Of a stretch of DNA of 64,000 nucleotides, positions 54,027-62,504 are shown piece by piece. Location of the stretch: contig NZ_CP084930.1 of the NCBI RefSeq assembly GCF_023822065.1, forward strand, positions 3,302,001 to 3,366,000. Direction: 5' to 3'. Source of the DNA: Sphingomonas morindae. GTDB lineage: Bacteria > Pseudomonadota > Alphaproteobacteria > Sphingomonadales > Sphingomonadaceae. Position 1 is the stretch's first letter, and every line of letters starts with the position of its first letter. Below the pieces are notes generated by a model. It did no database searches and had not been told where the DNA came from. It saw only the letters and a list, made by a program, of their open reading frames with translations. Made by a program: the position numbers and the translations under genes.

Positions 54027-55474
54027 GGCTGACCGATCCGGCGCTGCGCGCGCGGCAGCGGCGCGCGCGCGACGTGCGGCTCGATCGCGAATTCCTCGCC
54101 CCCGCGCAGGAGATCCTCGCCTCCCCGGCCTCGCCGCTCGGCCATGTCGTGGCGGGCGCGATCTGCGCGCTGTTCGCGATCGCGCTCCTCATCGCCGCCC
54201 TCACCCATATCGACATCTACGCCGTGGCTTCGGGTCGCATCCAGCCGCTGGGCCGCAGCAAGGTGATCCAGCCGCTCGATACCGGCCGGGTGGTGGCGGT
54301 GCACGTCGCCAATGGCAGCGCGGTGCGGCGCGGCCAGCTGCTCGTCGAACTCGATCGCACCGAACCCTCCGCCAATGTCGTCGCCGCGCGCGACCAGCTC
54401 GCCGCGCTCACCGCCGAGATCGCGCGGCGCCGGATCGAGATCGCGGCGGTGGCCGCGGGCCGGCCGACGCCGATCCCGCGCTTGCCGGCCGCCGGGCTCG
54501 ATCCCGCGCACCGGGCGGATCAGCAGGCGGTGCTGGCGGGCGATCTGGCCACCCTCGCCGCCACGCTCGCCGGGCTGCGCGCGCGGATCGCCGAGAATGA
54601 CGCGCAGCAGCGCGCCGCGACGCTCGCCGCCGGCGCCTCGCACGGCGTGATCGGCACGCTGCGGCAGCGCGTGGCGATGCGGCAGTCGCTGCTCGCCCAA
54701 GGTTGGGAATCGCGCGCCAATGTGATGGACGCCTCGGAGGATCTGCTCAAGGAACAGTCGGTGCTGGCGCAGGCGCAGGGCGCGCTGCTGCAATCGCGCG
54801 CGGCGCGCGGGACGCTGGAGAGCCAGATCCGCGAGACCACCGCCAAATTCATCGACGATGATGTGCAGGCGCTGAGCACGGCGCGCGAGAAGCAGGCGCA
54901 GGTGGCGCAGCAGCTCGTCAAGGCGGCCGCGTCCGAGCGCCACACGCGGATCGTCGCGCCGCTCGATGGCACGGTGCAGGAACTCGATGTCACCACGCTC
55001 GGCCAGGTGGTGAGCACCGGCCAGCAGCTGATGACGGTGGTGCCCCGCCACGCCCCGCTCGAAATCGAGGCGATGGTCGCCAATCAGGATATCGGCTTTG
55101 TCGCGGTCGGCCAGCGCGCGGTGATCAAGCTCGATGCCTTTCCCTTCACCCGCTACGGGACCGTCGCGGGCGAGGTGACGCGCGTCTCCCGCGATGCGGT
55201 GGCGAGCAGCGAGGCGGTGCAGGAGACCGACGCCACCGCCCAGCCCATCCCCGCCCACGCCGCCGCCGCCTCGCCCGATCCCAAGACGCGCAACCTCGTC
55301 TTCCCGGTGACGGTGCGGCTCGATACCGACAGCATCGCGGTGGACGGCCGGCCGGTGCCGCTCAGCGCCGGGCTGAGCGCCACCGTGGAGATCCGCACCG
55401 GCGCGCGGCGGGTGCTGGAATATATCCTGTCGCCGCTGTTCGAGGTGTTCGCCAATGCCGGCCATGAGCGCTAG
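54023..55474 (+). CDS. HlyD family type I secretion periplasmic adaptor
   Basis: About 483 residues. One N-terminal membrane helix (VVAGAICALFAIALLIAAL) is followed by the biotinyl-lipoyl-like half (IQPLGRSKVIQPLDTGRVVA), a long coiled-coil hairpin (about 120-320) and the second lipoyl half (ERHTRIVAPLDGTVQELDV), with beta-barrel and membrane-proximal domains at the end. It bridges the ABC transporter and TolC. The GTG start overlaps the transporter stop by 4 bp; the stop overlaps the start of the TolC gene. Confidence 0.92.
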   Translation: MRLTDPALRARQRRARDVRLDREFLAPAQEILASPASPLGHVVAGAICALFAIALLIAALTHIDIYAVASGRIQPLGRSKVIQPLDTGRVVAVHVANGSAVRRGQLLVELDRTEPSANVVAARDQLAALTAEIARRRIEIAAVAAGRPTPIPRLPAAGLDPAHRADQQAVLAGDLATLAATLAGLRARIAENDAQQRAATLAAGASHGVIGTLRQRVAMRQSLLAQGWESRANVMDASEDLLKEQSVLAQAQGALLQSRAARGTLESQIRETTAKFIDDDVQALSTAREKQAQVAQQLVKAAASERHTRIVAPLDGTVQELDVTTLGQVVSTGQQLMTVVPRHAPLEIEAMVANQDIGFVAVGQRAVIKLDAFPFTRYGTVAGEVTRVSRDAVASSEAVQETDATAQPIPAHAAAASPDPKTRNLVFPVTVRLDTDSIAVDGRPVPLSAGLSATVEIRTGARRVLEYILSPLFEVFANAGHER

Positions 55475-56858
55475 GGCCGCGATCCGCGCGGCGGTGCTGG
55501 CGCTGGCGCCGCTGCCGCTTGCCGCGCCCGCGCATGGCCAGGCGCTGCGCGACGCGCTGGCCGCCGCCTATCGCACCAGCCCCGATCTCGTCGCCGAACG
55601 GGCGCGGCTGCGCGAGACGGACGAGCGCGTGCCCCAGGCGCTGGCAAACACGCGGCCGGTGCTCCAGGCGTTCGGCAGCGGCGGGCTTTCGCACCAGAAC
55701 ACCAATCTGCCGGTCAACAGCGTCTCCAATGTCGCGGTCGGCAGCGAGGGCGGCACGCTCACCGTGCCGATCAACCTGTCCCGCCTCACCTATGGCGTCT
55801 CGATCTCGGAGCCGCTGTTTCGCGGCGGCCGCACCCGCGCGGAGCTGCGTGAGGCGCGCGATCTGGTCGCGGCCGGGCGCTGGCGTCTGCTCTCGGTAGA
55901 GGCGCGGGTGCTGCTGGACGCGGCCACCGACTATGCCGAGCTTGCACGCGCGCAGAGCCAGATGGCGCTGGTCGGCGATCGCGAGGCGACGCTCGCGGCG
56001 CAGCTGCGCCAGGCGACCGGCCGGTTCGCGGCGGGCGCGCTGGTGCGCACCGACCTGCTCGCGACCGACGCCGCGCACGATGAAGCGGTGGCCGCGGTGG
56101 CGACGGCGCGCGCGCAGCTGGCGGCGGCGCGGTCGGCCTTCGCGCGGGACATCGGCACCGCCCCGCCCGCGCGGGCGACGCTCGAGGAGGTGCCGCCCCC
56201 GCCCCCGCCCAGCCTTGCCGACGCGCAGGAGCTGGCGATCGCCCGCAATCCGCAAATATTGAGCGCGCAGAAGCTGGTCGAGGCGAGCCGCCAGCGGGTG
56301 CGCGACGTGTTCGGGGAAGGCCTCCCCAATGTCGCGCTCCAGGGCGTGGCGCAGCACGAGGATGGCGTCGATTTCCGCGGCGAGCATGCCGATAGCCAGG
56401 CGCTCCTCGTGTCGGTGCGGGTGCCGATCTATACCGGCGGCGTGCTCTCGTCGCGCGTGCGCGCGGCGCGCGACGAGGTGGAGGTGCAGGCGGCGACGCT
56501 GGATCGCCTCCACGCCGAGATCCGCGCCTTTGTCGAGAGCAGCTGGGAAGCCTATGCGGCCGCGCGCGAAGCGGTGCGCCTCTATGCGCGCGAGGCCGCC
56601 ACCGATCGGCTCGCGCTCACCGGCGTGCGCGCCCAGGCCGCCGGCGGCGAGCGGACGCAGCAGGACGTGCTCGCGGCACAGGATCTCGTCGTGGTCGCCG
56701 AGGCGCATCGGCTGGCGGCCGAGCGCGACGCGCTGGTCGCCGCCTATACGCTGCTCGCCGCGACCGGCGGCCTCAGCGCCACGCGGCTGGCGCTCGACGT
56801 TCCCCGCTATGATCCCGAAATCGCCTATCGCCGCGTCCATTACGGGCCGGGACGGTGA
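55455..56858 (+). CDS. TolC family outer-membrane channel
   Basis: A 467-residue protein with a signal peptide (ends AAPAHGQA). Two internally repeated halves of the TolC fold are visible: LRDALAAAYRTSPDLVAERARLR, YGVSISEPLFRGGRTRAELREARDLV, TDYAELARAQS, then PSLADAQELAIARNPQILSAQ, IYTGGVLSSRVRAARDEVEV and SSWEAYAAAREAVRLY. It forms the exit duct for the type I system. ATG 55455 lies inside the HlyD gene, with GAGG 9 bases upstream; ATG 55464 is the alternative. It completes the ABC-HlyD-TolC operon. Confidence 0.92.
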   Translation: MPAMSARAAIRAAVLALAPLPLAAPAHGQALRDALAAAYRTSPDLVAERARLRETDERVPQALANTRPVLQAFGSGGLSHQNTNLPVNSVSNVAVGSEGGTLTVPINLSRLTYGVSISEPLFRGGRTRAELREARDLVAAGRWRLLSVEARVLLDAATDYAELARAQSQMALVGDREATLAAQLRQATGRFAAGALVRTDLLATDAAHDEAVAAVATARAQLAAARSAFARDIGTAPPARATLEEVPPPPPPSLADAQELAIARNPQILSAQKLVEASRQRVRDVFGEGLPNVALQGVAQHEDGVDFRGEHADSQALLVSVRVPIYTGGVLSSRVRAARDEVEVQAATLDRLHAEIRAFVESSWEAYAAAREAVRLYAREAATDRLALTGVRAQAAGGERTQQDVLAAQDLVVVAEAHRLAAERDALVAAYTLLAATGGLSATRLALDVPRYDPEIAYRRVHYGPGR

Positions 56859-56884
56859 CGGCGCCCGGACAGGAGCGACGCCTG

Positions 56885-57763
56885 ATGAGAAAACGTCCCC
56901 TTCTCGGCCTTTTCCTGATGCTCGCGGCAGCGCCGCTGCCGGCGGCCGCCGGGCTGCGGCTGGTGCGTCCGTCCGCCGCCGATCCCGGCGTCATCCGCTT
57001 CGATGATCCCAATGTCGTGATCGCCGAGGGCGCGGCCGATCGCGGCGCGCCGCTGCTCGTCTTCCTCCCCGGCACCGATGGACGGCCGCAAAATGTGGTG
57101 CCGCTGCTGCGCGTCGCGGCGGCGCAGGGCTATCGTGTGATCGGCCTCAGCTATGATGATGTCCCCGCGGTCGAGCAGCGCTGTCCGGGGGATCCCGATC
57201 CGGGCTGCGCCGCCCGCTTCCGCGCCGCGCGGCTGTTCGGCGCGCCGGGTGGCCCCGTCGCCAATCCGCCCGCCGAGGCGATCGTGCCCCGGCTCACGGC
57301 GCTGCTGCGCCTGCTCGCGGCGGAGCGGCCCGATCAGGGATGGCAGGATTATCTCGACCCCGCCGGCGCGCCGCGCTGGCCGATGATCGCGCTTTCGGGC
57401 TTTTCGCAAGGGGCCGGCATGGCGGCTTTTCTCGCCAAGCGCGTGGCGGTCCGGCGGGTGGTGCTGTTCTCGAGTCCCTGGGACACGACCGGCCCGGAGC
57501 GCCGGCCCGCCCCCTGGCTCGCGACGCCGTCCGCCACGCCGCCCGATCGCTGGTGGGCCGAACGGCACCGGCGCGAGCGCACCACCACGCTGCTCCGCGC
57601 CGCCTATGCGACGCTCGGCATTCCCGAGCGGCAGATCCTGCTGATCGACACCGAACCCCGCGGGCCCGGGCGTGGGCCCAATCCCTATCACGGCTCCACC
57701 GTCGCCAATCCCGACAATGAAGACGCCTGGCGAATCCTGTTCGGCCGCGCCTCGCCCTCGTGA
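56885..57763 (+). CDS. Exported alpha/beta hydrolase, BPSS1187-like
   Basis: A 292-residue exported protein (signal MRKRPLLGLFLMLAAAPLPA). The alpha/beta-hydrolase signs are LLVFLPGTDGRPQNV, GYRVIGLSYDDVPAV and the nucleophile elbow ALSGFSQGAGMAAFLAK. C-terminal HGSTVANPDN...W supplies a possible His region. It resembles the family of uncharacterised BPSS1187-type hydrolases; no substrate is known. AGGAG lies 9 bases before this ATG; the ORF could also start at GTG 56855, overlapping TolC by 4 bp. It follows the secretion operon on the same strand and may be co-transcribed. Confidence 0.75.
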   Translation: MRKRPLLGLFLMLAAAPLPAAAGLRLVRPSAADPGVIRFDDPNVVIAEGAADRGAPLLVFLPGTDGRPQNVVPLLRVAAAQGYRVIGLSYDDVPAVEQRCPGDPDPGCAARFRAARLFGAPGGPVANPPAEAIVPRLTALLRLLAAERPDQGWQDYLDPAGAPRWPMIALSGFSQGAGMAAFLAKRVAVRRVVLFSSPWDTTGPERRPAPWLATPSATPPDRWWAERHRRERTTTLLRAAYATLGIPERQILLIDTEPRGPGRGPNPYHGSTVANPDNEDAWRILFGRASPS

Positions 57764-57857
57764 CGCGCGCGCGCCGGCTCCCACCGGCCCAAGGCTTGAC
57801 GCGCGGGGCCGATCGGCCTTTCGGCTGGTGCGGGCAGAGGAAGGATCGGAGCAGCGG

Positions 57858-58853
57858 ATGAGCATGAACGAACGGTCGCTGCGCCTGGAGGCGCGCAGCC
57901 TGGCCTCGCCCGTCTCCATCAGCGCCGAGGCGCGCGCCGCGCTGGAGCGGCTGATCGGGCCCGACGGCGTTCCGCTCAATGCGCTTTTCACCCTGCCGGC
58001 GCATGACGACGTGGCCGGGTGGGAGGCGGTGAAAGGGGCGGCGGACGCCAATTACGCGCGCATGCTCGCGGCCGCGTCCCAAGCGCCCCGCGCGGCGGTG
58101 ACGACGACGCGGTTCGCCGACGCGACGGTCCATGTCGCGACGCCGGACGCAGCCAGGGTGGCGGACGCGGTCTATCTGGACCTGCACGGCGGCGCGCTGG
58201 TGTTCGGCGGCGGCGCGGCCTGCCGGCACGGCGCGGGCGTCCAGGCCGATCAGCTCGGCATGACGGTCTGGAGCATAGATTACCGCCTGCCGCCCGCGCA
58301 CCCCTATCCGGCGGCGCTCGATGATTGCCTCGCCGTCTATCGCAGCGCGCTCGCCGCGCATGCCGCGGACCGGATCGTCATCGGCGGCCGCTCGGCGGGG
58401 GGTAATCTCGCGGCGGCCATGCTGGTGCGCGCGCGGGACGAAGGCCTGCCGATGCCCGCCGGGCTGGCTTTGCTCTCGCCCGAGGTCGATCTGACCGAAA
58501 GCGGCGACAGCTTCGCCGTCAATGCCGGGGTCGATGCGATGCTGCCGGGATCGCTGATGGCGCCGAACAGGCTCTATGCCGGCGGCGCGGATCTGGCCCA
58601 TCCCTATCTCTCCCCGCTTTTCGCCGATCTGGCAGGGTTTCCGCCGAGTCTCCTGCTGACGGGCACGCGCGACCTGTTCCTGTCGAACACCGTGCGCATG
58701 CACCGCCGGCTGCTGGCGGCACGTGTTCTGGCCGAGCTTCATGTGTTCGAGGCCATGCCCCATGGCGGCTTTGGCGGCGCCCCCGAGGATCGCGAAGCCG
58801 CCGCCGAGGTGACCCGCTTCGTCCATGCGCGGCTCGGCCGACAGGCGGGCTGA
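57858..58853 (+). CDS. Alpha/beta hydrolase fold-3 (HSL-type) esterase
   Basis: A 331-residue soluble hydrolase. The HSL-family oxyanion motif is LDLHGGALVFGGG. The nucleophile elbow is IGGRSAGGNLAAAM, the acid Asp is in GTRDLFLSN, and the His is in AMPHGGFGG. It should act on short-chain esters. GGAG lies 6 bases upstream of the ATG. It is separated from the preceding hydrolase by ~95 bp and converges on the CPBP protease gene. Confidence 0.88.
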   Translation: MSMNERSLRLEARSLASPVSISAEARAALERLIGPDGVPLNALFTLPAHDDVAGWEAVKGAADANYARMLAAASQAPRAAVTTTRFADATVHVATPDAARVADAVYLDLHGGALVFGGGAACRHGAGVQADQLGMTVWSIDYRLPPAHPYPAALDDCLAVYRSALAAHAADRIVIGGRSAGGNLAAAMLVRARDEGLPMPAGLALLSPEVDLTESGDSFAVNAGVDAMLPGSLMAPNRLYAGGADLAHPYLSPLFADLAGFPPSLLLTGTRDLFLSNTVRMHRRLLAARVLAELHVFEAMPHGGFGGAPEDREAAAEVTRFVHARLGRQAG

Positions 58854-58885
58854 TGCGCGGCGCCGCCGGGGCGGCAGTGGCCCTC

Positions 58886-59596
58886 TCAGGTCGCGACAGC
58901 GCCCAGATAGATTGCCGTCATGGCGAAGCCGTCGAGCAGCGCGTGCAGGATGATCCCCGCCCAAAGCGTGCGGCCCGCGAGGAGCCATGTCAGCCCCAGC
59001 GCGAGCCCGGTCGCGCCCGCGACGATCATCCCGCCGGCGCCCTGGTAGAAATGGAGCGCGCCGAAGATCAGCGCCTGCAGGACGAGCGCGGCCATGATCG
59101 CCGCGGTCGCTGATCCGCCGATCAGCCGTTGCAGCGCGTCCATGACAAAGCCTCTGAAGAGCAGCTCCTCGCCCAGCGCGGCGGTGCCGAGCGTGACGGG
59201 TAGCGCCCAGAACAGATATTCGCCGAGCCGGCCCCGGATCGGCGCGAAGGCCGCATAATCCGGCGCCGGAAGCCCCAGGCTCAGAATGACGGCGCGGGCG
59301 ACCGGCGAGACCAGCATGACCATCGCCAAGCCCGCCGCGAGCGCGATCACCAAGCGGCGGCCGTCCGGGCGGCGCAGCCCGACGTCGGACCAGCCCCGCC
59401 CCTGCGCGCGCAGCATGCCGTGCGCCAGCCCGACAAGCGCCACCACGCGCGCGAGGAACAGCAGCTTGATCCAGGCACCGCCGGAGACGGCGTCGGCCGG
59501 GGTCACGGCCGGGAGGAGGAGCGCCGCCGCGACCAGGAAAAGGGCGAGCTGGATGGCGATCGAGGCCCGCGTCCCCCGCGCTTGTCCTGATGGCAT
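58886..59596 (-). CDS. CPBP family intramembrane glutamic endopeptidase
   Basis: About 236 residues with about seven membrane helices. The family motifs are present: GEELLFRGFVMD (EExxxR), LIFGALHFYQG (His) and ILHALLDG (His-x3-D/N). Such proteases cleave within membranes; bacterial members are often linked to bacteriocin maturation or immunity, though no link to the effectors is shown here. The start at 59596 is the best match to the family. The ribosome-binding site is weak, and the longer ORF adds 23 Cys-rich residues unlike the family. Confidence 0.85.
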   Translation of the reverse strand: MPSGQARGTRASIAIQLALFLVAAALLLPAVTPADAVSGGAWIKLLFLARVVALVGLAHGMLRAQGRGWSDVGLRRPDGRRLVIALAAGLAMVMLVSPVARAVILSLGLPAPDYAAFAPIRGRLGEYLFWALPVTLGTAALGEELLFRGFVMDALQRLIGGSATAAIMAALVLQALIFGALHFYQGAGGMIVAGATGLALGLTWLLAGRTLWAGIILHALLDGFAMTAIYLGAVAT

Positions 59597-59709
59597 CACG
59601 ATCCGATCGACCCTCCCCGTCCCCGCGCAAGCGCAGCCCGACGCTGTGTTATCGGATTGATACACCTGTGGCTAGCGCGAAAGACGAGGGTCCGCCCTAT
59701 CGCGGCAGG

Positions 59710-60324
59710 TCAGGCCGCGAGCTGGCGCGCCGCCTCCCGCGCCGAGGCGATCGCGGTGTTCCGCACTTCGGGCAGGTTGAGCCCTTCGGCCACAATTGTT
59801 TCGATCTCGGTCACGCCGATAAAGCCGAGCAGCGTGCGCAACAGCGCCTCGGCATGTTCGAGTCCCGCAAGCGGCGTTCCGGCGGCATAGACACCCCCAC
59901 GCGCCACCGCGAGGATGACCCGCTTGCCGCCGACCAGCCCGATGGGACCGGTGTCGCCCTTGCGGAAGGTCGTCCCCGGCACGATCAGCCGATCGACCCA
60001 CGCCTTGAGCGCCGAGGGAATGGTGAAATTATACATCGGCACGCCGATCACGATGATGTCGGCGGCGAGGAATTCGGCGAGGATCGCGTCGCTGGTCGCG
60101 CGCTGCGACTGCTGCGCCTCGTCGAGCGCGGGCGCCGCCTGCGCCAGCGGATGCGCCGATGGCGCGGTCGCCGCCGTCAGATGCGGCAGGGCGTCGGCGG
60201 CCAGATCGCGGTAGGTCACGTCCTGCGCGCCGGCGGCGACGAGCCGCTCGACGACCAGCGCGGAAAGCTCGCGCGAGACGGAGTGCGCGCCGGTGATGCT
60301 GCTGTCGATGTGAAGGAGTTTCAT
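59710..60324 (-). CDS. azoR: FMN-dependent NADH:azoreductase
   Basis: A 204-residue flavodoxin-fold quinone/azo reductase. [20 protein letters not shown] is the phosphate-binding N-terminus, [20 protein letters not shown] the FMN-binding middle, and [28 protein letters not shown] the C-terminal block. It reduces quinones by two electrons, protecting against electrophiles. It is divergent from an HxlR regulator across 87 bp, an arrangement known from YodB/AzoR in Bacillus, so control by that repressor is likely. Confidence 0.92.
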   Translation of the reverse strand: MKLLHIDSSITGAHSVSRELSALVVERLVAAGAQDVTYRDLAADALPHLTAATAPSAHPLAQAAPALDEAQQSQRATSDAILAEFLAADIIVIGVPMYNFTIPSALKAWVDRLIVPGTTFRKGDTGPIGLVGGKRVILAVARGGVYAAGTPLAGLEHAEALLRTLLGFIGVTEIETIVAEGLNLPEVRNTAIASAREAARQLAA

Positions 60325-60357
60325 GGGACCAGTTCCGATTATTGCCTCGGTTATGCT

Positions 60358-60413
60358 ATGTGCCTGCCCAGGATGCCCCGCAAGAACGCACAAATTTGAT
60401 ACCGAAGGCACAT
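60358..60413. promoter_or_regulatory. Inverted repeat ATGTGCCT ... AGGCACAT in the azoR/HxlR divergent region
   Basis: Arms of 8 bp at 60358-60365 and 60406-60413, separated by 40 bases, flank the likely promoter region. The right arm covers the HxlR start codon. It is a candidate operator for autoregulation and azoR control. Confidence 0.3.
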
Positions 60414-60810
60414 GGATGTGACCGAGATTGCCGCCGACCGCCCCTCGGGGCGCCACGACATGCGCTCCTGCCTCAAGGTCACGCAGGTGCTTAGCCGCAT
60501 CGGCGACAAATGGACGGTGCTGATCATCATCCTGCTGCAAGAGCGCGGCTACCGCTTCAACGAGCTGAAGCGCGGGATCGACGGCATCTCGCAGCGCATG
60601 CTCACCCTGACCCTGCGCAATATGGAGCGCGACGGCCTGGTGACGCGCACCGTGACTCCCTCGATCCCGCCGCGCGTCGACTATGAGCTGACCGACGTCG
60701 GCCGCTCGCTCGCGGGCCCCGTCAAGCAGCTGGGCGACTGGGCGTTCGAGCATCTCGAACGGATCGGTGCGGCTCAGGCCATGTTCGACGCCAAGACAAC
60801 CGACTATTGA
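60412..60810 (+). CDS. HxlR/DUF24 family transcriptional regulator
   Basis: A 132-residue winged-helix regulator. [40 protein letters not shown] and [22 protein letters not shown] are typical of HxlR. Cys20 lies where the redox-sensing Cys of YodB/HypR-type proteins sits. It probably represses the divergent azoreductase until quinones modify the Cys. Confidence 0.92.
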   Translation: MDVTEIAADRPSGRHDMRSCLKVTQVLSRIGDKWTVLIIILLQERGYRFNELKRGIDGISQRMLTLTLRNMERDGLVTRTVTPSIPPRVDYELTDVGRSLAGPVKQLGDWAFEHLERIGAAQAMFDAKTTDY

Positions 60811-60916
60811 AGGCGTCGGTGCGAAGGCGTCGGCGTTCCGGGCGGCGCGGGGCCTGCCCGGAACGGACCGATGCACGCCAAGGCGCGCGGCCCGGCGCGG
60901 CCGGGGGCCGATCGGC

Positions 60917-61129
60917 CTAGCTGGTCGCGCGATAGGCCTCCGGTATGACGAAGACCTCGTCGGCGCGGCCATAGCCGCCATCCGGCACCTCCTCGATTAG
61001 CACCATCGTGTGCGGCCGCGCCGCTTCGCTCAGATATTCGACGAGAAGATCGGTCATGCGGTGGATGATCTCGGCCTTCTGCGCGGTGGACAGCGCGGCC
61101 TGCGGAACCTTGATGTTGACAAAAGGCAT
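60917..61129 (-). CDS. 4-oxalocrotonate tautomerase family protein
   Basis: A 70-residue protein, the size of single-domain tautomerases. Pro2 in MPFVNIKVP is the catalytic Pro1 after Met removal. [17 protein letters not shown] and a [16 protein letters not shown] end fit the family. GGAG lies 7 bases before the ATG at 61129. It acts on enol/keto acids or electrophiles. It may be co-transcribed behind the SDR (37 bp gap). Confidence 0.9.
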   Translation of the reverse strand: MPFVNIKVPQAALSTAQKAEIIHRMTDLLVEYLSEAARPHTMVLIEEVPDGGYGRADEVFVIPEAYRATS

Positions 61130-61166
61130 GGTCGTTCTCCGGAACAATCGGCGGAGCGAAGCCCGC

Positions 61167-61931
61167 TCAGCCCTCGCGCGCCTTGGCCGCGAATTCGTTG
61201 ACCTGACGGAGCGTCTCGTCGAAGCGCCCTTCGGCCTCGGCGCGGCGAAGAAAGCCGACCCGCTCCACCAATATTTCAGGCGGAGTCGGGACGTGCGACA
61301 GCAGCGCCATCACCTCGTCGGCGAAGGCGTCGAGCGGCTGGTAGCCGGGGCGGGTCTCCTGGCCGGGGGTGAGCCCCGTCTGCACCGCCGGCGGGGCAAG
61401 CTCGATCACCTCGACGCGGCCGCGCAGGGCCTCGCGCAGCGCGATGGTGTAGGAGTGGATCGCCGCCTTGGTGGCATTGTAAGTGGGCGTGACCAGCAGC
61501 GGCACGAAGGCCAGCCCGGAAGTCACGTTGATCACGGCGGCATGGGGCTGCTGCACGAGATGATCGATCAGCGCGTTGGTCAGCCGGATCGGGCCGAGCA
61601 AATTGGTGGCGATCGTCGCTTCCGCGTCGGCCAGATCCCGCGCGCGATCCAGCGCCTCGAAGCGCATGATCCCGGCATTGTTGACGAGTATGTTGACGCT
61701 CGGATGCTCGGCCAGCAGCCGTCGCGCGAAATCGGTGACGCCGTCCGCGCTTTCGACGTCCAGCTCGAGCGCGTGCATGTTGGCGCGCCCGGCAATGGCC
61801 TTTTCCAGCGCGTCGCGGCGCCGTCCCGCCACGATGAGCGTGTTGCCCGCATCGTGGAGCCGGTGCGCGAGCGCCTCGCCAATGCCCGAGCCGCCGCCGG
61901 TGATGAGGATCGTGTTTCCGCTTGTCTTCAT
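61167..61931 (-). CDS. SDR family oxidoreductase (DltE-like)
   Basis: A 254-residue short-chain dehydrogenase. TGGGSGIG (cofactor), LVNNAGIM, INVTSGLAFVP and PTYNATKAAIHSY (Y-x3-K) are all present. The later AFADEVMALLSH region suits the DltE-like group. The substrate is unknown. GGGAG lies 7 bases before the ATG. Divergent from an HxlR regulator, so likely controlled by it. Confidence 0.9.
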   Translation of the reverse strand: MKTSGNTILITGGGSGIGEALAHRLHDAGNTLIVAGRRRDALEKAIAGRANMHALELDVESADGVTDFARRLLAEHPSVNILVNNAGIMRFEALDRARDLADAEATIATNLLGPIRLTNALIDHLVQQPHAAVINVTSGLAFVPLLVTPTYNATKAAIHSYTIALREALRGRVEVIELAPPAVQTGLTPGQETRPGYQPLDAFADEVMALLSHVPTPPEILVERVGFLRRAEAEGRFDETLRQVNEFAAKAREG

Positions 61932-61990
61932 GGGTCTGCTCCCGCTTGGAGCCGCTGATCTAAAGCGTTAGGCTCGAACAGAAAGAAGGC

Positions 61991-62016
61991 ACCGGAAATA
62001 TCCATAGTTACCGGAA
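61991..62016. promoter_or_regulatory. Direct repeats ACCGGAA spaced by 19 bases
   Basis: Two ACCGGAA copies (61991 and 62010) lie 13-38 bp before the second HxlR start, in the 97-bp divergent region with the SDR. They could be part of a regulator site. Confidence 0.3.
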
Positions 62017-62028
62017 GGAAAGTGACCC

Positions 62029-62451
62029 GTGTCGAGCCTGCCGTTCAGCGATGCCACCATCCGCAAGACGCGCCGCATCGCCGAGACACCGCCGCCGGAC
62101 GATTGCGATCCCAAGGTGGAGGCCTTGGTCAACGAGCTGATCGGCCGGGTGGCGGACAAATGGACCATGATCATCCTCGAGGTGCTGGCCGAACATGGCG
62201 AGCTGCGCTTCACCCAGCTCGCGCGGCTGGTGCGCGGGGTCAGTCAGAAGATGCTGACGCAGACGCTGCGCCAGATGGAGCGCGACGGCATGGTGACGCG
62301 CACCGTGCATCCCGTGGTGCCGCCACGGGTCGAGTACCGGCTGACCGATCTCGGTGCGAGCCTGGGCGCCGCCTTTTGCGGTGTCTGGCTATGGGCGGAG
62401 GATAATCTCGCGCGTGTCGAAGCCGCGCGGACACGGTTCGACAGCCGGTAA
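62029..62451 (+). CDS. HxlR family transcriptional regulator (second)
   Basis: A 140-residue winged-helix protein from a GTG start, with DKWTMIILEVLAEHGELRFTQ, RGVSQKMLTQTLRQMERDG and VHPVVPPRVEYRLTDLG. Cys26 could be a redox sensor. It is divergent from the SDR gene. Confidence 0.9.
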   Translation: MSSLPFSDATIRKTRRIAETPPPDDCDPKVEALVNELIGRVADKWTMIILEVLAEHGELRFTQLARLVRGVSQKMLTQTLRQMERDGMVTRTVHPVVPPRVEYRLTDLGASLGAAFCGVWLWAEDNLARVEAARTRFDSR

Positions 62452-62504
62452 GACCCCTGCCGGCCCGATCGACCTGCGGCCTCGTCGATCTGCGCGCCAG
62501 CGGC

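Noticed and set aside
58886-59596. CPBP protease as a dedicated processing enzyme of the secretion system
   Set aside because: CPBP proteins do occur with bacteriocins, but this gene is two genes away, on the other strand, and has no shared promoter or overlap with the system.
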